24,925 nucleotides of DNA from B46-G9 sp964581175 (GCA_964581175.1 CAZONI010000054.1:1-24925), one strand, 5' to 3'; counted from the stretch's first letter, positions 1 to 7,689 are shown. The notes: generated by a model not told the origin, from the letters alone. Made by a program: numbers and translations.

Positions 1-1
1 G

Positions 2-109
2 GAGATGGGCAAAGAAATGATCCGCGCGGTGCGGGAACAGGTTGATCAGCGGTGGCTGGAACTACTGGCCCGGGCCGATCCCGGGAAAAACCAGGCTAGT
101 TTTGATTAA
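2..109 (+). CDS. C-terminal end of an unidentified protein (partial)
   Basis: An open frame enters from the left edge and ends at TAA (107-109), giving the last 35 residues. The tail is hydrophilic and probably helical, with MIRAVREQVDQRWLELLARA in its middle. Too little is present to name a family, so no function is proposed. It is on the same strand as the stress protein that follows, but 309 bases of structured non-coding DNA separate them, so they are probably not co-translated. Confidence 0.5.
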   Translation, partial: EMGKEMIRAVREQVDQRWLELLARADPGKNQASFD

Positions 110-173
110 ATCCTCCACATCTGGTGGAAGACCAGGATAGGCTCTACCGGTCCGTGGTGCAGAGGAACATCCC

Positions 174-345
174 GCTCAGGAAGGGAGCCATTTCTTCCGT
201 TCCGAGGTTTCCGGGCTGGTCAAGCACTCAGCAGACTCGCTGAGTGCTTGACGGTGCCCTCTCACCAGTCACTCCAGAAAAAGCTCCCTCCCTGAGCAGC
301 CGTGTCGGGGAAGCTGATACCTTCAGCTCTTCGGAAGGAGACGCA
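174..345. repeat. Dispersed palindromic repeat, copy 1
   Basis: This fills most of the 309-base gap between the partial gene and the stress-protein gene. An outer stem pairs 174-188 (GCTCAGGAAGGGAGC) with 283-297 (GCTCCCTCCCTGAGC), 14 of 15 positions complementary. The segment 257-297 matches 23391-23431 at 36 of 41 positions, and all five differences are transitions. The downstream motif GGAAGGAGACGCA (333-345) corresponds to GGGAGGAGACTCA in copies 2 and 3. A separate strong hairpin is inserted inside the stem and is listed on its own. Confidence 0.6.
219..252. repeat. Perfect 14-bp hairpin
   Basis: GTCAAGCACTCAGC (219-232) and its exact reverse complement (239-252) flank a 6-base loop. 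No run of T follows on either strand, so it is not a standard intrinsic terminator. It sits inside repeat copy 1 and is absent from the other two copies, which suggests a secondary insertion. Confidence 0.75.
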
Positions 346-363
346 CTGTTCGATTCTTATATA

Positions 364-401
364 TTGACAGCACGCGCCGTTACATGGAAGATCAATATAA
401 T
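364..401 (+). promoter_or_regulatory. Possible promoter of the stress-protein gene
   Basis: A perfect -35 hexamer TTGACA (364-369) lies upstream of the gene. The hexamer 17 bp downstream is poor (GAAGAT). A perfect TATAAT (396-401) lies too far from that -35 (26 bp) and close to the ribosome binding site. Either element may be used, so the call is tentative. Confidence 0.25.
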
Positions 402-418
402 CTCTTGGAGGTGATAGC

Positions 419-925
419 ATGATTCATGTGCCGGAAATACGAAAAATACTCTATCTTACGGACCTTTCGAAAAATGCGCGTTACGCGTTCAGCTATGCGG
501 CGAGCATCGCCAACCATTATGGCGCCGGCGTGACAATTCTGCATGTCGTGGAAGAGCCGTCCCCGGGCGCTCTCGCCATGGTCACCGACTTTGTCGGGGA
601 GGCGCGCTGGGAGAAGATTCGGGAGGAGAAGCAGGATAAAGTGATTCAAACGCTCAAATCGCGTCTTAAGAATTTCTGTGACGAGGCGAGCGAGGAACTG
701 CCCGCGTGTCCCTTTATCGTAGATGAGATCCTGGTCAAGATAGGGAATCCCGTGGATTGGATTCTGAAAGAGATGGAAGAGAACGGTTACGACGTTGTGG
801 TCATGGGCTCCAGGGGACGGGGACTCTTCAGCGGCGCGGTGCTGGGAAGTACGTCAAAGAGGGTGCTTCGCCGGTGTAAAAAGCCCGTGCTTGTGATCCG
901 GTTGCCCGAAGCAGAGGAGGAGTAA
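419..925 (+). CDS. Universal stress protein, UspA family
   Basis: A 168-residue cytoplasmic protein of the ATP-binding UspA class, a single Usp domain of near-normal family length. The N-terminus IRKILYLTDLSKNARYAF is the usual first beta strand and helix. The C-terminal nucleotide-binding signature G-2X-G-9X-G-S is complete (G130, G133, G143, S144), followed by the typical final strand KKPVLVIRLP, so ATP binding is expected. An insertion around residues 48-100 carries a charged helix, as in many environmental Usp proteins. The ATG is supported by GGAGGTGAT at 407-415. It appears to be a monocistronic stress gene. Its client or signal cannot be read from the sequence. Confidence 0.93.
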   Translation: MIHVPEIRKILYLTDLSKNARYAFSYAASIANHYGAGVTILHVVEEPSPGALAMVTDFVGEARWEKIREEKQDKVIQTLKSRLKNFCDEASEELPACPFIVDEILVKIGNPVDWILKEMEENGYDVVVMGSRGRGLFSGAVLGSTSKRVLRRCKKPVLVIRLPEAEEE

Positions 926-1424
926 AACAATAGACCCCCCTCGCATCGTCGAATTCCTCCCATGCGGAGAACGGCGGCCGAACCGACTTGCTGTTTCCTG
1001 CTCGGTTCCTCGATGCATGGATATTCCCCTTCTCCCTGTTTAAGGCCGGCAACAAAGACCCTGCCTATTTTTCCCTGAGAATATTCCATCGCGGTTTGCT
1101 CCGAACAGACGGACTCGGTTATCTTTTGCGGTCCGGACCTAAAACCGTGTATAGTACGTGCAACTGAAAATTTCGAACAAGATAGAAAATCGCTTGACGG
1201 AAAATCATCGGCACCCTGGATAAGCCGGTAAAAATCGCAGAAAATAGAGAACGAACGATATCGAACGCACGTGAGCGTGATTTGCAGGAATAGGTAGGCC
1301 TGCTAAAGACAAGAGAGGCCTGGGAAAAAGGATCACGAGAGGCGAACGGGAGGTGAAATTCCCTACGGTACAAGGCTGGGGACCCTCCTGTTTTGAAAAA
1401 CAGCGAACCGAAAAGAGGAAAGAG
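926..1424. other. Long gene-free leader of the ABC importer operon
   Basis: About 500 bases without a credible gene. Short frames on both strands lack ribosome binding sites and family resemblance. It holds a candidate promoter (1126-1155). The transcript downstream of that would have a leader of roughly 260 nt containing small stems, for example GCAGG near 1287 with CCTGC near 1302. No known riboswitch class was recognised. The downstream ATG has AGAGGAAAGAG just upstream. Confidence 0.5.
1126..1155 (+). promoter_or_regulatory. Candidate promoter with a palindrome in its spacer
   Basis: TATAGT (1150-1155) is a good -10. TTGCGG (1126-1131) is a weak -35 at an 18-bp spacing. The perfect 10-bp palindrome GGTCCGGACC (1130-1139) overlaps the -35 end and the spacer, which is a typical place for a regulator to bind. 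Pattern reading only. Confidence 0.3.
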
Positions 1425-2636
1425 ATGAAAACCAGGAACATTTTTTTGTTCGTGGTCGCAGTCGCGTTTCTTGCGCTGCTGACCGGCAGGCCGTTAGTAT
1501 TCGCGAATGACACCATAAAACTGGGCGAAATAAATACCTACAGCAAGCTTACAAGCTTTACTTTCCCCTACCGGAACGGGTGGAACCTCGCCCTGGATCA
1601 GGTGAACAAATCGGGTGGCATAGATGGAAAAAAACTCGAGGTGATCTCCAGGGATGATGCGGCAAAGCCCGGCAACGCAGTCAGAATAGCGGAGGAGTTG
1701 GTTCGAAGGGATCGGGTGATATTACTCATGGGTTCCTATTTCTCTAATGTGGGACTTGCCTTAACCGATTTTGCCAAACGAAATAAGGTGTTTTATCTGG
1801 CTGCAGAACCTCTCTCTGATGCCCTGGTATGGACAAATGGAAATCATTATACGTTCCGTTTGAGACCTTCAACCTATATGCAGGCAGCCATGTTGGGCAG
1901 CGCTGCAGCCGAGAATCCCGCGAAACGATGGGCCACGATCGCCCCCAATTATGCCTATGGAAAAGATGCGGTTAACGCATTCAAGGAAGTCCTGCATACC
2001 AAAAATCCGAGTGTAGACTTCGTTGCCGAACAGTGGCCGGCATTGTTCAAGATCAATGCCGGTGCTGAGATTCAGGCTCTGATGCGTGCCAACCCGGAGG
2101 CTGTCTATAACGTGACGTTCGGTGGGGACCTTGCTAAGTTTGTACGGGAAGGGAACTTGAGGGGGTTTTTCAAACACAGATTCGTCGCAAGCCTGCTGAC
2201 GGGTGAACCCGAATACCTGGACCCACTCAAACGCGAGGCCCCTCTTGGTTGGCTGGTGACCGGGTATCCCTGGTATGCGATTCACACCAAAGCCCATACG
2301 AGATTCTTAAGGGCATATGAAGAAAGATTTCACGACTATCCCCGGATGGGATCGGTTGTCGGGTACAGCACACTAATGGCTGCGGCAAGTATGCTGAAAA
2401 AGGCCGGCTCCACCAATACGGAAAAGATGGTGGAGGCTATGGAAGGGATGACGTTTGAGTCTCCTTTCGGCCCCATCACCTTCCGCAAAATTGATCACCA
2501 ATCCACAATGGGAGCCTATGTCGGGTACACTGCCATAAGAGACGGAAAAGGCGTAATGATCGACTGGAAGTACATGGACGGCAAGGACTATCTGCCGAGC
2601 GATGCTGAAGTCAGAAAATTGCGGCCCCAAGATTGA
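1425..2636 (+). CDS. ABC transporter periplasmic substrate-binding protein, LivK type
   Basis: A 403-residue binding protein of the type I periplasmic fold (Peripla_BP_6, LivK-like) that delivers ligand to the LivHM permease encoded next. ATG at 1425 is chosen because AGAGGAAAGAG precedes it and because it gives a clean signal peptide: basic MKTR, a hydrophobic stretch to about residue 20, and VFA-ND cleavage near residue 27. A GTG at 1353 would bury this signal peptide. The mature start DTIKLGEINTYS and the segment GGIDGKKLEVISRDD are characteristic of the family. The ligand cannot be inferred; this family also binds aromatic acids, amides and urea. It is first in an operon with permease and ATPases, separated from the permease by 30 bases. 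Confidence 0.93.
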   Translation: MKTRNIFLFVVAVAFLALLTGRPLVFANDTIKLGEINTYSKLTSFTFPYRNGWNLALDQVNKSGGIDGKKLEVISRDDAAKPGNAVRIAEELVRRDRVILLMGSYFSNVGLALTDFAKRNKVFYLAAEPLSDALVWTNGNHYTFRLRPSTYMQAAMLGSAAAENPAKRWATIAPNYAYGKDAVNAFKEVLHTKNPSVDFVAEQWPALFKINAGAEIQALMRANPEAVYNVTFGGDLAKFVREGNLRGFFKHRFVASLLTGEPEYLDPLKREAPLGWLVTGYPWYAIHTKAHTRFLRAYEERFHDYPRMGSVVGYSTLMAAASMLKKAGSTNTEKMVEAMEGMTFESPFGPITFRKIDHQSTMGAYVGYTAIRDGKGVMIDWKYMDGKDYLPSDAEVRKLRPQD

Positions 2637-2666
2637 TAAAGACGAAACTATGACCGTGTTCTTTGT

Positions 2667-4550
2667 GTGGGAAAAAAAGCATTGGGTTTCTACTTTGTGC
2701 AATTCCTGACAGGCCTCTCAGATGCTTCCAGCCTGTTTTTAGTCGCTGCCGGGCTTTCGCTGATCTTCGGGGTCACCCGGATCGTGAATATGGCGCACGG
2801 GTCCTTCTATATGATCGGGGCCTATATTGGTTACTTTACGATCGCGGCCTTGCCCCATTGGGGGTTTTCTTTTTGGGTGGGAATCCTGACCGCGGCGCTG
2901 GCAGTGGGTCTTGTCGGGGTGATCGTGGAGGTTTTTCTGCTCAGGCGCCTGTATCACTCGCCCGAGCTTTTTCTGCTTATGGCAACCTTCGCCGTGGTGC
3001 TGGTCATCCAGGATCTCGCTCGGTGGGTCTTTGGACCGGAAGACCTCCTCGGCCCGATGGTGCCGGGTTTGGAAGGAAGCGTCAACATACTTGGCGCTCT
3101 CCTGCCTGCCTATGACCTGTTCGTGATCATTGCGGCGCCGCTTGTACTGCTAGGGACCTGGTTTCTTCTGAACCGGACCAGGTGGGGAATTCTGGTCAGG
3201 GCGGCAACAGAAGACAGGGAAATGCTGAGCGCCCTCGGAGTGAACCAGAAATGGCTCTTCACCAGTGTGTTCTTCCTGGGCTCTTTTCTGGCCGGGCTGG
3301 GAGGAGCGATCCAGCTTCCCAAAGGCGGTGCCGATCTCCTGATGGACATGAATTTGCTGGCAGCGGCATTTGTCATCGTCGTGGTCGGCGGGATGGGAAG
3401 CATTCCAGGAGCATTCCTCGCGGCGGTGCTCATTGGCGAACTGGGCTCGTTTGGGATCCTTTTTTTTCCGCAAAGCACCTTGGTCATGATGTTTCTCGTG
3501 ATGGCGGTGGTCCTGGTGATTCGTCCCTACGGCCTGTTGGGGAAACAGGAGAGCCGGGGACCGGCGGCTGAAGAATCATTTGAATCCATCATGCGTCCAG
3601 CGTCAAGGAAGATGCGATTTTTAGGGTTGTTCCTGCTCATTCTTCTCTTGCTGTTTCCGACGGTTGGGGGGAAATATCAACTGATCCTTTTTGGAGAAAT
3701 GGCTATGTTTGCCCTGGCCTGCATGAGCCTCTATTTCATGATGGGACCGGGGGGCATGGTCTCATTCGGGCATGCTGCGTTCTTCGGCGGGGGCGCCTAT
3801 GCCGCGGCGTTGCTGACGCATTACGCGGGTACTCCCATGGAACTGACGCTTTTCCTCACCCCCCTCTGCGTTGGACTCCTGGCAGTCATCATAGGGTGGT
3901 TTTGCGTGCGGCTCAGTGGGGTATACCTGGCAATGCTGACCCTGGCTTTTGCGCAGATCTGCTGGTCTATCGTGTTTCAGTGGGGCGGCCTTACCGGCGG
4001 TGATGATGGGATTCTCGGCATATGGCCTGCCAGATGGGCCAGTAGTGTAACGGCATTTTACTATCTCACCACGCTCATATCGATCGGAGGCATTCTGCTT
4101 TTGCGCTACCTGTTGTTTACCCCGTTCGGATACACCATGCGGGCCTGCCGGGATTCGCGGCTCAGGGCCGCTTCGATCGGGATCAACGTCACTCGTCACC
4201 AGTGGTTTTCGTTCGCTGTGGCCGGCATTTTTGCCGGACTGGCCGGCGGGATTTACGTCTTCTCAAAGGGGAGTGTGTTTCCGGACGAGATATCCATCTC
4301 CAGGTCTTTTGACCTCCTGCTTAGTGTACTGCTCGGGGGTATCGAGAGTATTTCGGGGCCTATTGTGGGATCGAGCGTGTTTATCTGGCTTGAAGATAAG
4401 ATCTCCCATATTCAATTCTGGAGACTGATCCTCGGATGCATATTTATCTTTCTGGTGTCGGTTTTCCCCCAGGGAATCGGGGGGTACTTCGGCGCTCGAT
4501 TTGGGAAATATCTTTCCAGCGAAAAAGCAGAGGCAGTCGAGACGAGATAA
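2667..4550 (+). CDS. Fused LivH-LivM branched-chain-type ABC permease
   Basis: A 627-residue inner-membrane permease with both halves of a Liv translocon in one chain. Residues 1 to about 290 are LivH-like: GVTRIVNMAHGSFYMIGAYI near the start, a conserved VVVGGMGSIPGAFLAA region, and the VIRPYGLLGK ending. After a linker of about 25 residues, residues 310-610 are LivM-like: MGPGGMVSFGHAAFFGGGAY, VRLSGVYLAMLTLAFAQI, and VLLGGIESISGPIVG. LivH and LivM are normally separate proteins of about 300 residues. The first codon is probably GTG at 2667, but the ribosome binding site is poor and TTG at 2682 is an alternative. The stop codon abuts the livG ATG directly. Confidence 0.93.
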   Translation: MGKKALGFYFVQFLTGLSDASSLFLVAAGLSLIFGVTRIVNMAHGSFYMIGAYIGYFTIAALPHWGFSFWVGILTAALAVGLVGVIVEVFLLRRLYHSPELFLLMATFAVVLVIQDLARWVFGPEDLLGPMVPGLEGSVNILGALLPAYDLFVIIAAPLVLLGTWFLLNRTRWGILVRAATEDREMLSALGVNQKWLFTSVFFLGSFLAGLGGAIQLPKGGADLLMDMNLLAAAFVIVVVGGMGSIPGAFLAAVLIGELGSFGILFFPQSTLVMMFLVMAVVLVIRPYGLLGKQESRGPAAEESFESIMRPASRKMRFLGLFLLILLLLFPTVGGKYQLILFGEMAMFALACMSLYFMMGPGGMVSFGHAAFFGGGAYAAALLTHYAGTPMELTLFLTPLCVGLLAVIIGWFCVRLSGVYLAMLTLAFAQICWSIVFQWGGLTGGDDGILGIWPARWASSVTAFYYLTTLISIGGILLLRYLLFTPFGYTMRACRDSRLRAASIGINVTRHQWFSFAVAGIFAGLAGGIYVFSKGSVFPDEISISRSFDLLLSVLLGGIESISGPIVGSSVFIWLEDKISHIQFWRLILGCIFIFLVSVFPQGIGGYFGARFGKYLSSEKAEAVETR

Positions 4551-5327
4551 ATGTCGAGAGTATTGGAAGTTGTGAACCTATGCAAGTCATTCGGCGGTGT
4601 GAAGGCCGTGAATGACGTGGCTTTTGGTTTGACGGAGGGCCGGTTGCTTGCCATGATAGGACCGAACGGCGCGGGAAAGTCCACGTGCTTTAATTTGATC
4701 AACGGACAACTTCGACCGGATCATGGAACCATCAGGATTCTCGGAAAAGAAACCACGGGAATGCGGCCGAGGCACGTCTGGACTTTGGGGGTGGGAAGAA
4801 CCTTTCAGGTGACCTCCACATTTCCTTCCATGACCGTTCTCGAAAATATTCAAATGGTTCTTTTGTCGTCACACAAGCATTTGCGGTCCGTTCTGCGAAA
4901 AACCACTGGTCTATATCAAGAAGAGGCCATGGAATTCCTTCGACTGGTGGAAGTTGACAGTCAATGGGATCGCCCGTGCGGTATTCTCGCGTACGGTGAC
5001 CTCAAGCGGGTTGAGCTGGCAATCGCCCTGGCCAACAAGCCGAAACTGCTCCTGATGGATGAGCCTACCGCGGGCATGGGAACCAGAGAACGGCTGAAAT
5101 TGATGGAACTGATTTCTCAGATAGTCCGGGATCAGTCCCTCGGTGTCTTGTTTACAGAACACGACATGGATGTTGTTTTTTCGCATGCTGACCGGATTAT
5201 CGTGTTGAACTGCGGAGAGCTGATCGCCGAGGGGACGCCCCAGGAAGTCCGGGGGGACTCAAAGGTGCGGGATATATACTTCGGCCGGCGCGCTTTCCCG
5301 ACCCCCGGGACGAAGGCGGAGCGGTAA
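4551..5327 (+). CDS. livG: ABC transporter ATP-binding protein, LivG type
   Basis: A 258-residue cytoplasmic ATPase subunit powering the LivHM permease. Walker A is GPNGAGKS (37-44). The signature region is the divergent LAYGDLKR (147-153), Walker B is LLLMDEP (167-172), and the switch histidine is in TEHDMD. The GMRPRHVWTLGVGRTFQ segment and C-terminal extension are typical of LivG rather than LivF. It starts immediately after the permease stop with no gap, so translation is likely coupled. The transported ligand is unknown. Confidence 0.92.
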   Translation: MSRVLEVVNLCKSFGGVKAVNDVAFGLTEGRLLAMIGPNGAGKSTCFNLINGQLRPDHGTIRILGKETTGMRPRHVWTLGVGRTFQVTSTFPSMTVLENIQMVLLSSHKHLRSVLRKTTGLYQEEAMEFLRLVEVDSQWDRPCGILAYGDLKRVELAIALANKPKLLLMDEPTAGMGTRERLKLMELISQIVRDQSLGVLFTEHDMDVVFSHADRIIVLNCGELIAEGTPQEVRGDSKVRDIYFGRRAFPTPGTKAER

Positions 5328-5331
5328 GGGA

Positions 5332-6063
5332 ATGAATGTTGCTCAAGAAGAAAAGGCCCGAGATGTAATGCTGCTGGTAAATAACATTAATAGTTTCTAT
5401 GGAAAAGCGCACATTCTTCGTGACCTCAGCCTTGAAATGGAGCGGGGAGAGGTCGGGGTTTTGCTCGGTCGAAACGGGGTGGGGAAGACCACAACGCTGA
5501 AGAGTATCATGGGCATTGTCTCTCCCAAGAGTGGTGATATCTTTTTCAAAGGCGAATCCATTATGGGACTGCCGCCCTATAGAATTTGCTCTCTGGGAGT
5601 AGGGTATGTGCCGGAGGACCGTCGTATTTTTGCCGGCCTTACCATTATGGAAAATCTGGAGGTGGGAAGGAGACCTGCCCGTGAAGGCTTCGAATCATGG
5701 ACGCCTGAGCTGTTGTTTGAACTTTTCCCCAACCTGGGCGGGATGAGAAATCGTCTCGGAGGCCGGATCAGCGGCGGCGAGCAGCAAATGCTCGCTATCG
5801 CCCGGACGTTAATGGGAAATCCCGAACTGATCATTTTGGACGAACCTTCGGAAGGCCTTGCTCCGGTGATCGTTGATCAGTTCAGCAACACAATCAAGCG
5901 CTTGAAGGATGAAAGGGTTTCCATCCTGCTGGCAGAACAAAATCTCAATTTTGCTCGGACCATCTGCGACAGGGTTTTTATTGTGGATCACGGGCACGTC
6001 TGTTTCGATGATGATATTGGCAATCTCTCAGATGAGGTCAGCGAGATGTACCTTGCTGTGTAA
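5332..6063 (+). CDS. livF: ABC transporter ATP-binding protein, LivF type
   Basis: A 243-residue second ATPase of the importer. Walker A is GRNGVGKT (46-53), the signature is ISGGEQQ (146-152), and Walker B LIILDEPSEGLAP follows from residue 167. The segment LAEQNLNFA carries glutamine at the H-loop position, which is normal for LivF. YVPEDRRIFAGLTIMENL is also characteristic of LivF. ATG at 5332 lies 4 bases after the livG stop with AAGGG close by. It closes the importer operon; 222 bases without a convincing terminator follow before the next gene. Confidence 0.92.
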   Translation: MNVAQEEKARDVMLLVNNINSFYGKAHILRDLSLEMERGEVGVLLGRNGVGKTTTLKSIMGIVSPKSGDIFFKGESIMGLPPYRICSLGVGYVPEDRRIFAGLTIMENLEVGRRPAREGFESWTPELLFELFPNLGGMRNRLGGRISGGEQQMLAIARTLMGNPELIILDEPSEGLAPVIVDQFSNTIKRLKDERVSILLAEQNLNFARTICDRVFIVDHGHVCFDDDIGNLSDEVSEMYLAV

Positions 6064-6285
6064 GCATCTGCCGGCTGCAGGGAGGCTGCTATTATGCTTC
6101 TTTGCCGCCAGTGCCCATCAAGAATGGCCTCCATGCGTTTGATCACAGACGAAAAGTTCGTGACGGCCCGCCGGGTATGATTGTTCCGATCTCCTGGCGA
6201 TTGGGGATTTTGTGTTCAATAGCAGGGGAGAGGATGAAGGACCCGTTTGCTCCTGATTTTCAGGATTAGAAAAGGAGGAACGAGC

Positions 6286-6996
6286 ATGAAAATAGCGATC
6301 ATTTTGCTGGCAGTGGCGTGTGGCGCTGTATACCTGAGGAAATTCGGAAATAACTTTTTCGCAAGGGACAAAGCCGGGGTGATCGTGGTGGACGTGCAGG
6401 GGGATTTTACCACGTGGAAGCAAGGATCCCTTGCGGTGCCCGGAACGGATAAGTTCTTTGTCGAAAAAGTGGAAAACGCGACAAGAGAGCTGGCCCGGAA
6501 AGGACTCCTTGTGTTCGGGACCCAGGATTGGCATCCGCCCGATCACGTGTCATTCTATACCAGTCATTCCGGAAGAAAACCGTTTCAATCCATCGAGATT
6601 GAGGGAAGAACCCAGGTACTCTGGCCGCCCCACTGCCTCCAGGGGACCCAGAATGCGAGGGTGCTCGTGGATAATAGCCTCTTCCTGGCTATTGTGAAAA
6701 AAGGCAAAGATCCGAAATATGACAGCTATTCCGGCTTCAAGGACGATGGCGGGGATAAGACCGAGATGGAGCGGATCCTGAAGCGAAGCGGGATCAGGAA
6801 CGTTATCGTCTACGGGATTGCTACTGACTACTGTGTAAAGGCGACCGCCATTGATGCAGTCAATGGTGGATTCAAGGTGACCGTGGTGGAGGGCTTGTCC
6901 AAGGGAGTGGCCCCCGATACCACGAAAGCCGCGCTGCAGGAGATGAAGGAAAAAGGAATCAGGATCGTCATAGAGCCCGATGAGTTGACGTTTTAG
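6286..6996 (+). CDS. Nicotinamidase/isochorismatase-family cysteine hydrolase with an N-terminal membrane segment
   Basis: A 236-residue amidohydrolase closest to PncA nicotinamidases, which convert nicotinamide to nicotinate for NAD salvage. The triad is visible: D36 in VIVVDVQGDF, a lysine at 139 in VKKGKD, and C183 in GIATDYCVKAT. The metal-site pattern D81-W-H83-PPD-H87 is complete, and LWPPHCLQGT matches the family. Unlike typical cytoplasmic PncA, it starts with MKIAIILLAVACGAVYLRKF, a hydrophobic anchor or uncleaved signal that would place the enzyme in or outside the inner membrane. ATG at 6286 is fixed by AAAAGGAGG at 6270-6278. It seems to be a single-gene unit. The substrate could be another amide, but the metal motif favours nicotinamide. 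Confidence 0.85.
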   Translation: MKIAIILLAVACGAVYLRKFGNNFFARDKAGVIVVDVQGDFTTWKQGSLAVPGTDKFFVEKVENATRELARKGLLVFGTQDWHPPDHVSFYTSHSGRKPFQSIEIEGRTQVLWPPHCLQGTQNARVLVDNSLFLAIVKKGKDPKYDSYSGFKDDGGDKTEMERILKRSGIRNVIVYGIATDYCVKATAIDAVNGGFKVTVVEGLSKGVAPDTTKAALQEMKEKGIRIVIEPDELTF

Positions 6997-7148
6997 GCCC
7001 GGAAGGAGCCAGAAGTCATGTCTTCTCACGGACGAATCAATACCGTCATTCCAAAAATAGGACCCATTCCCGCGTCGTCGGACACAACAAAGAGGATGCC
7101 GGGATTGAGGACGGTCTCGGGTAGCGGGAGAAGTGGTTAGGGAAGAAT

Positions 7149-7273
7149 CCTGATCACCAGCAAGGCATTAGACGCAAGGCGCCAAGGAGCGACGACTGAG
7201 ACGTATGAACAATACGTCGCAAGGAGGAGCGAGCGAAGGCAACGCCGCAGATGATGCCTTGCTGGTGATCAGG
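7149..7273. repeat. 125-bp palindromic element with perfect 20-bp terminal inverted repeats
   Basis: CCTGATCACCAGCAAGGCAT (7149-7168) is exactly reverse-complementary to 7254-7273. The ends pair further inward imperfectly (GGCATTAGACGC against GCAGATGATGCC). The centre holds GACGTAT (7200-7206) and ATACGTC (7212-7218) around a 5-base loop, so the whole element can fold into one long arm. It is non-coding and lies in a decayed gene zone. It resembles small non-autonomous or REP-like interspersed repeats. Copies elsewhere cannot be checked from this window, and no target-site duplication was recognised. Confidence 0.65.
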
Positions 7274-7350
7274 GAGTGCGGCTTCTTGTTGACGGCGGTG
7301 CCTCCTCCTGCTAAGATCACGTATGCGGCAACTCTCAAGGAGGCACTCCA

Positions 7351-7689
7351 ATGAAAAAGAGGCCGAGGCTGGTCTTGTGGTCCCTCCTGATCCTGTCAGT
7401 GGTGCTGCCTTTTTCCGTCCCCGTGGAAGCCGGCCCGTCCCGTGTGGACACTCGACGCGCCGCCGCCAGGCATGGCAACGGTGCGCCAAAAGGGAGTGGA
7501 GTCGCTTACTCCCTTGTCCCTTCCTGTAAAAGTATCCTGATACGTAATCCCTTTCCCGGCAATTCGCTCACTATGACCATGGTCAACCATGATCACTCCA
7601 CCTGCGATGCCGTCAAGGGACTCGAGATTGCGGTACAGTTCATTTTCAGCCTTTTCAACAGAGGAATACTTCAGCCAATATCAACATAG
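7351..7689 (+). CDS. Orphan signal-peptide reading frame, possibly a truncated gene
   Basis: A frame of 112 codons with a good translation start: AAGGAGG at 7337-7343 sits 7 bases before the ATG. It encodes a clear signal peptide, MKKRPRLVLWSLLILSVVLP, with probable cleavage after VEA near residue 27. After the leader the sequence (GPSRVDTRRAAARHGNG onward) has no recognisable domain and looks unlike a folded export product. I interpret it as the intact 5' end of an exported protein gene fused to unrelated sequence by rearrangement. It lies between a palindromic element and a clear pseudogene, which supports decay. A genuine small secreted protein is the alternative. Confidence 0.35.
   Translation: MKKRPRLVLWSLLILSVVLPFSVPVEAGPSRVDTRRAAARHGNGAPKGSGVAYSLVPSCKSILIRNPFPGNSLTMTMVNHDHSTCDAVKGLEIAVQFIFSLFNRGILQPIST

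Noticed and set aside
1353..1424. Upstream extension of the substrate-binding protein from GTG 1353
   Set aside because: It would put 24 hydrophilic residues before a perfect signal peptide, and the inner ATG has its own ribosome binding site.
1162..1424. Search for a known riboswitch in the importer leader
   Set aside because: Small stems exist, but no conserved core of the c-di-GMP, glycine, SAM, lysine or TPP classes could be matched.
2663..3571. Alternative-frame readings of 129-150 codons inside the permease gene
   Set aside because: They are shadows of a strongly conserved permease frame, with compositions typical of GC-rich out-of-frame reading.
6084..6097. Possible sigma-54 site GGCTGCTATTATGC upstream of the nicotinamidase-like gene
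   Set aside because: The GG/GC spacing is right, but the flanking consensus bases are poor and it lies about 190 bases from the gene.
7018..7140. A 40-codon frame starting ATG at 7018 with GGAAGGAG upstream
   Set aside because: Spacing to the ribosome binding site is long, the peptide (MSSHGRINTVIPKIG onward) has no recognisable feature, and it lies in a decayed zone.
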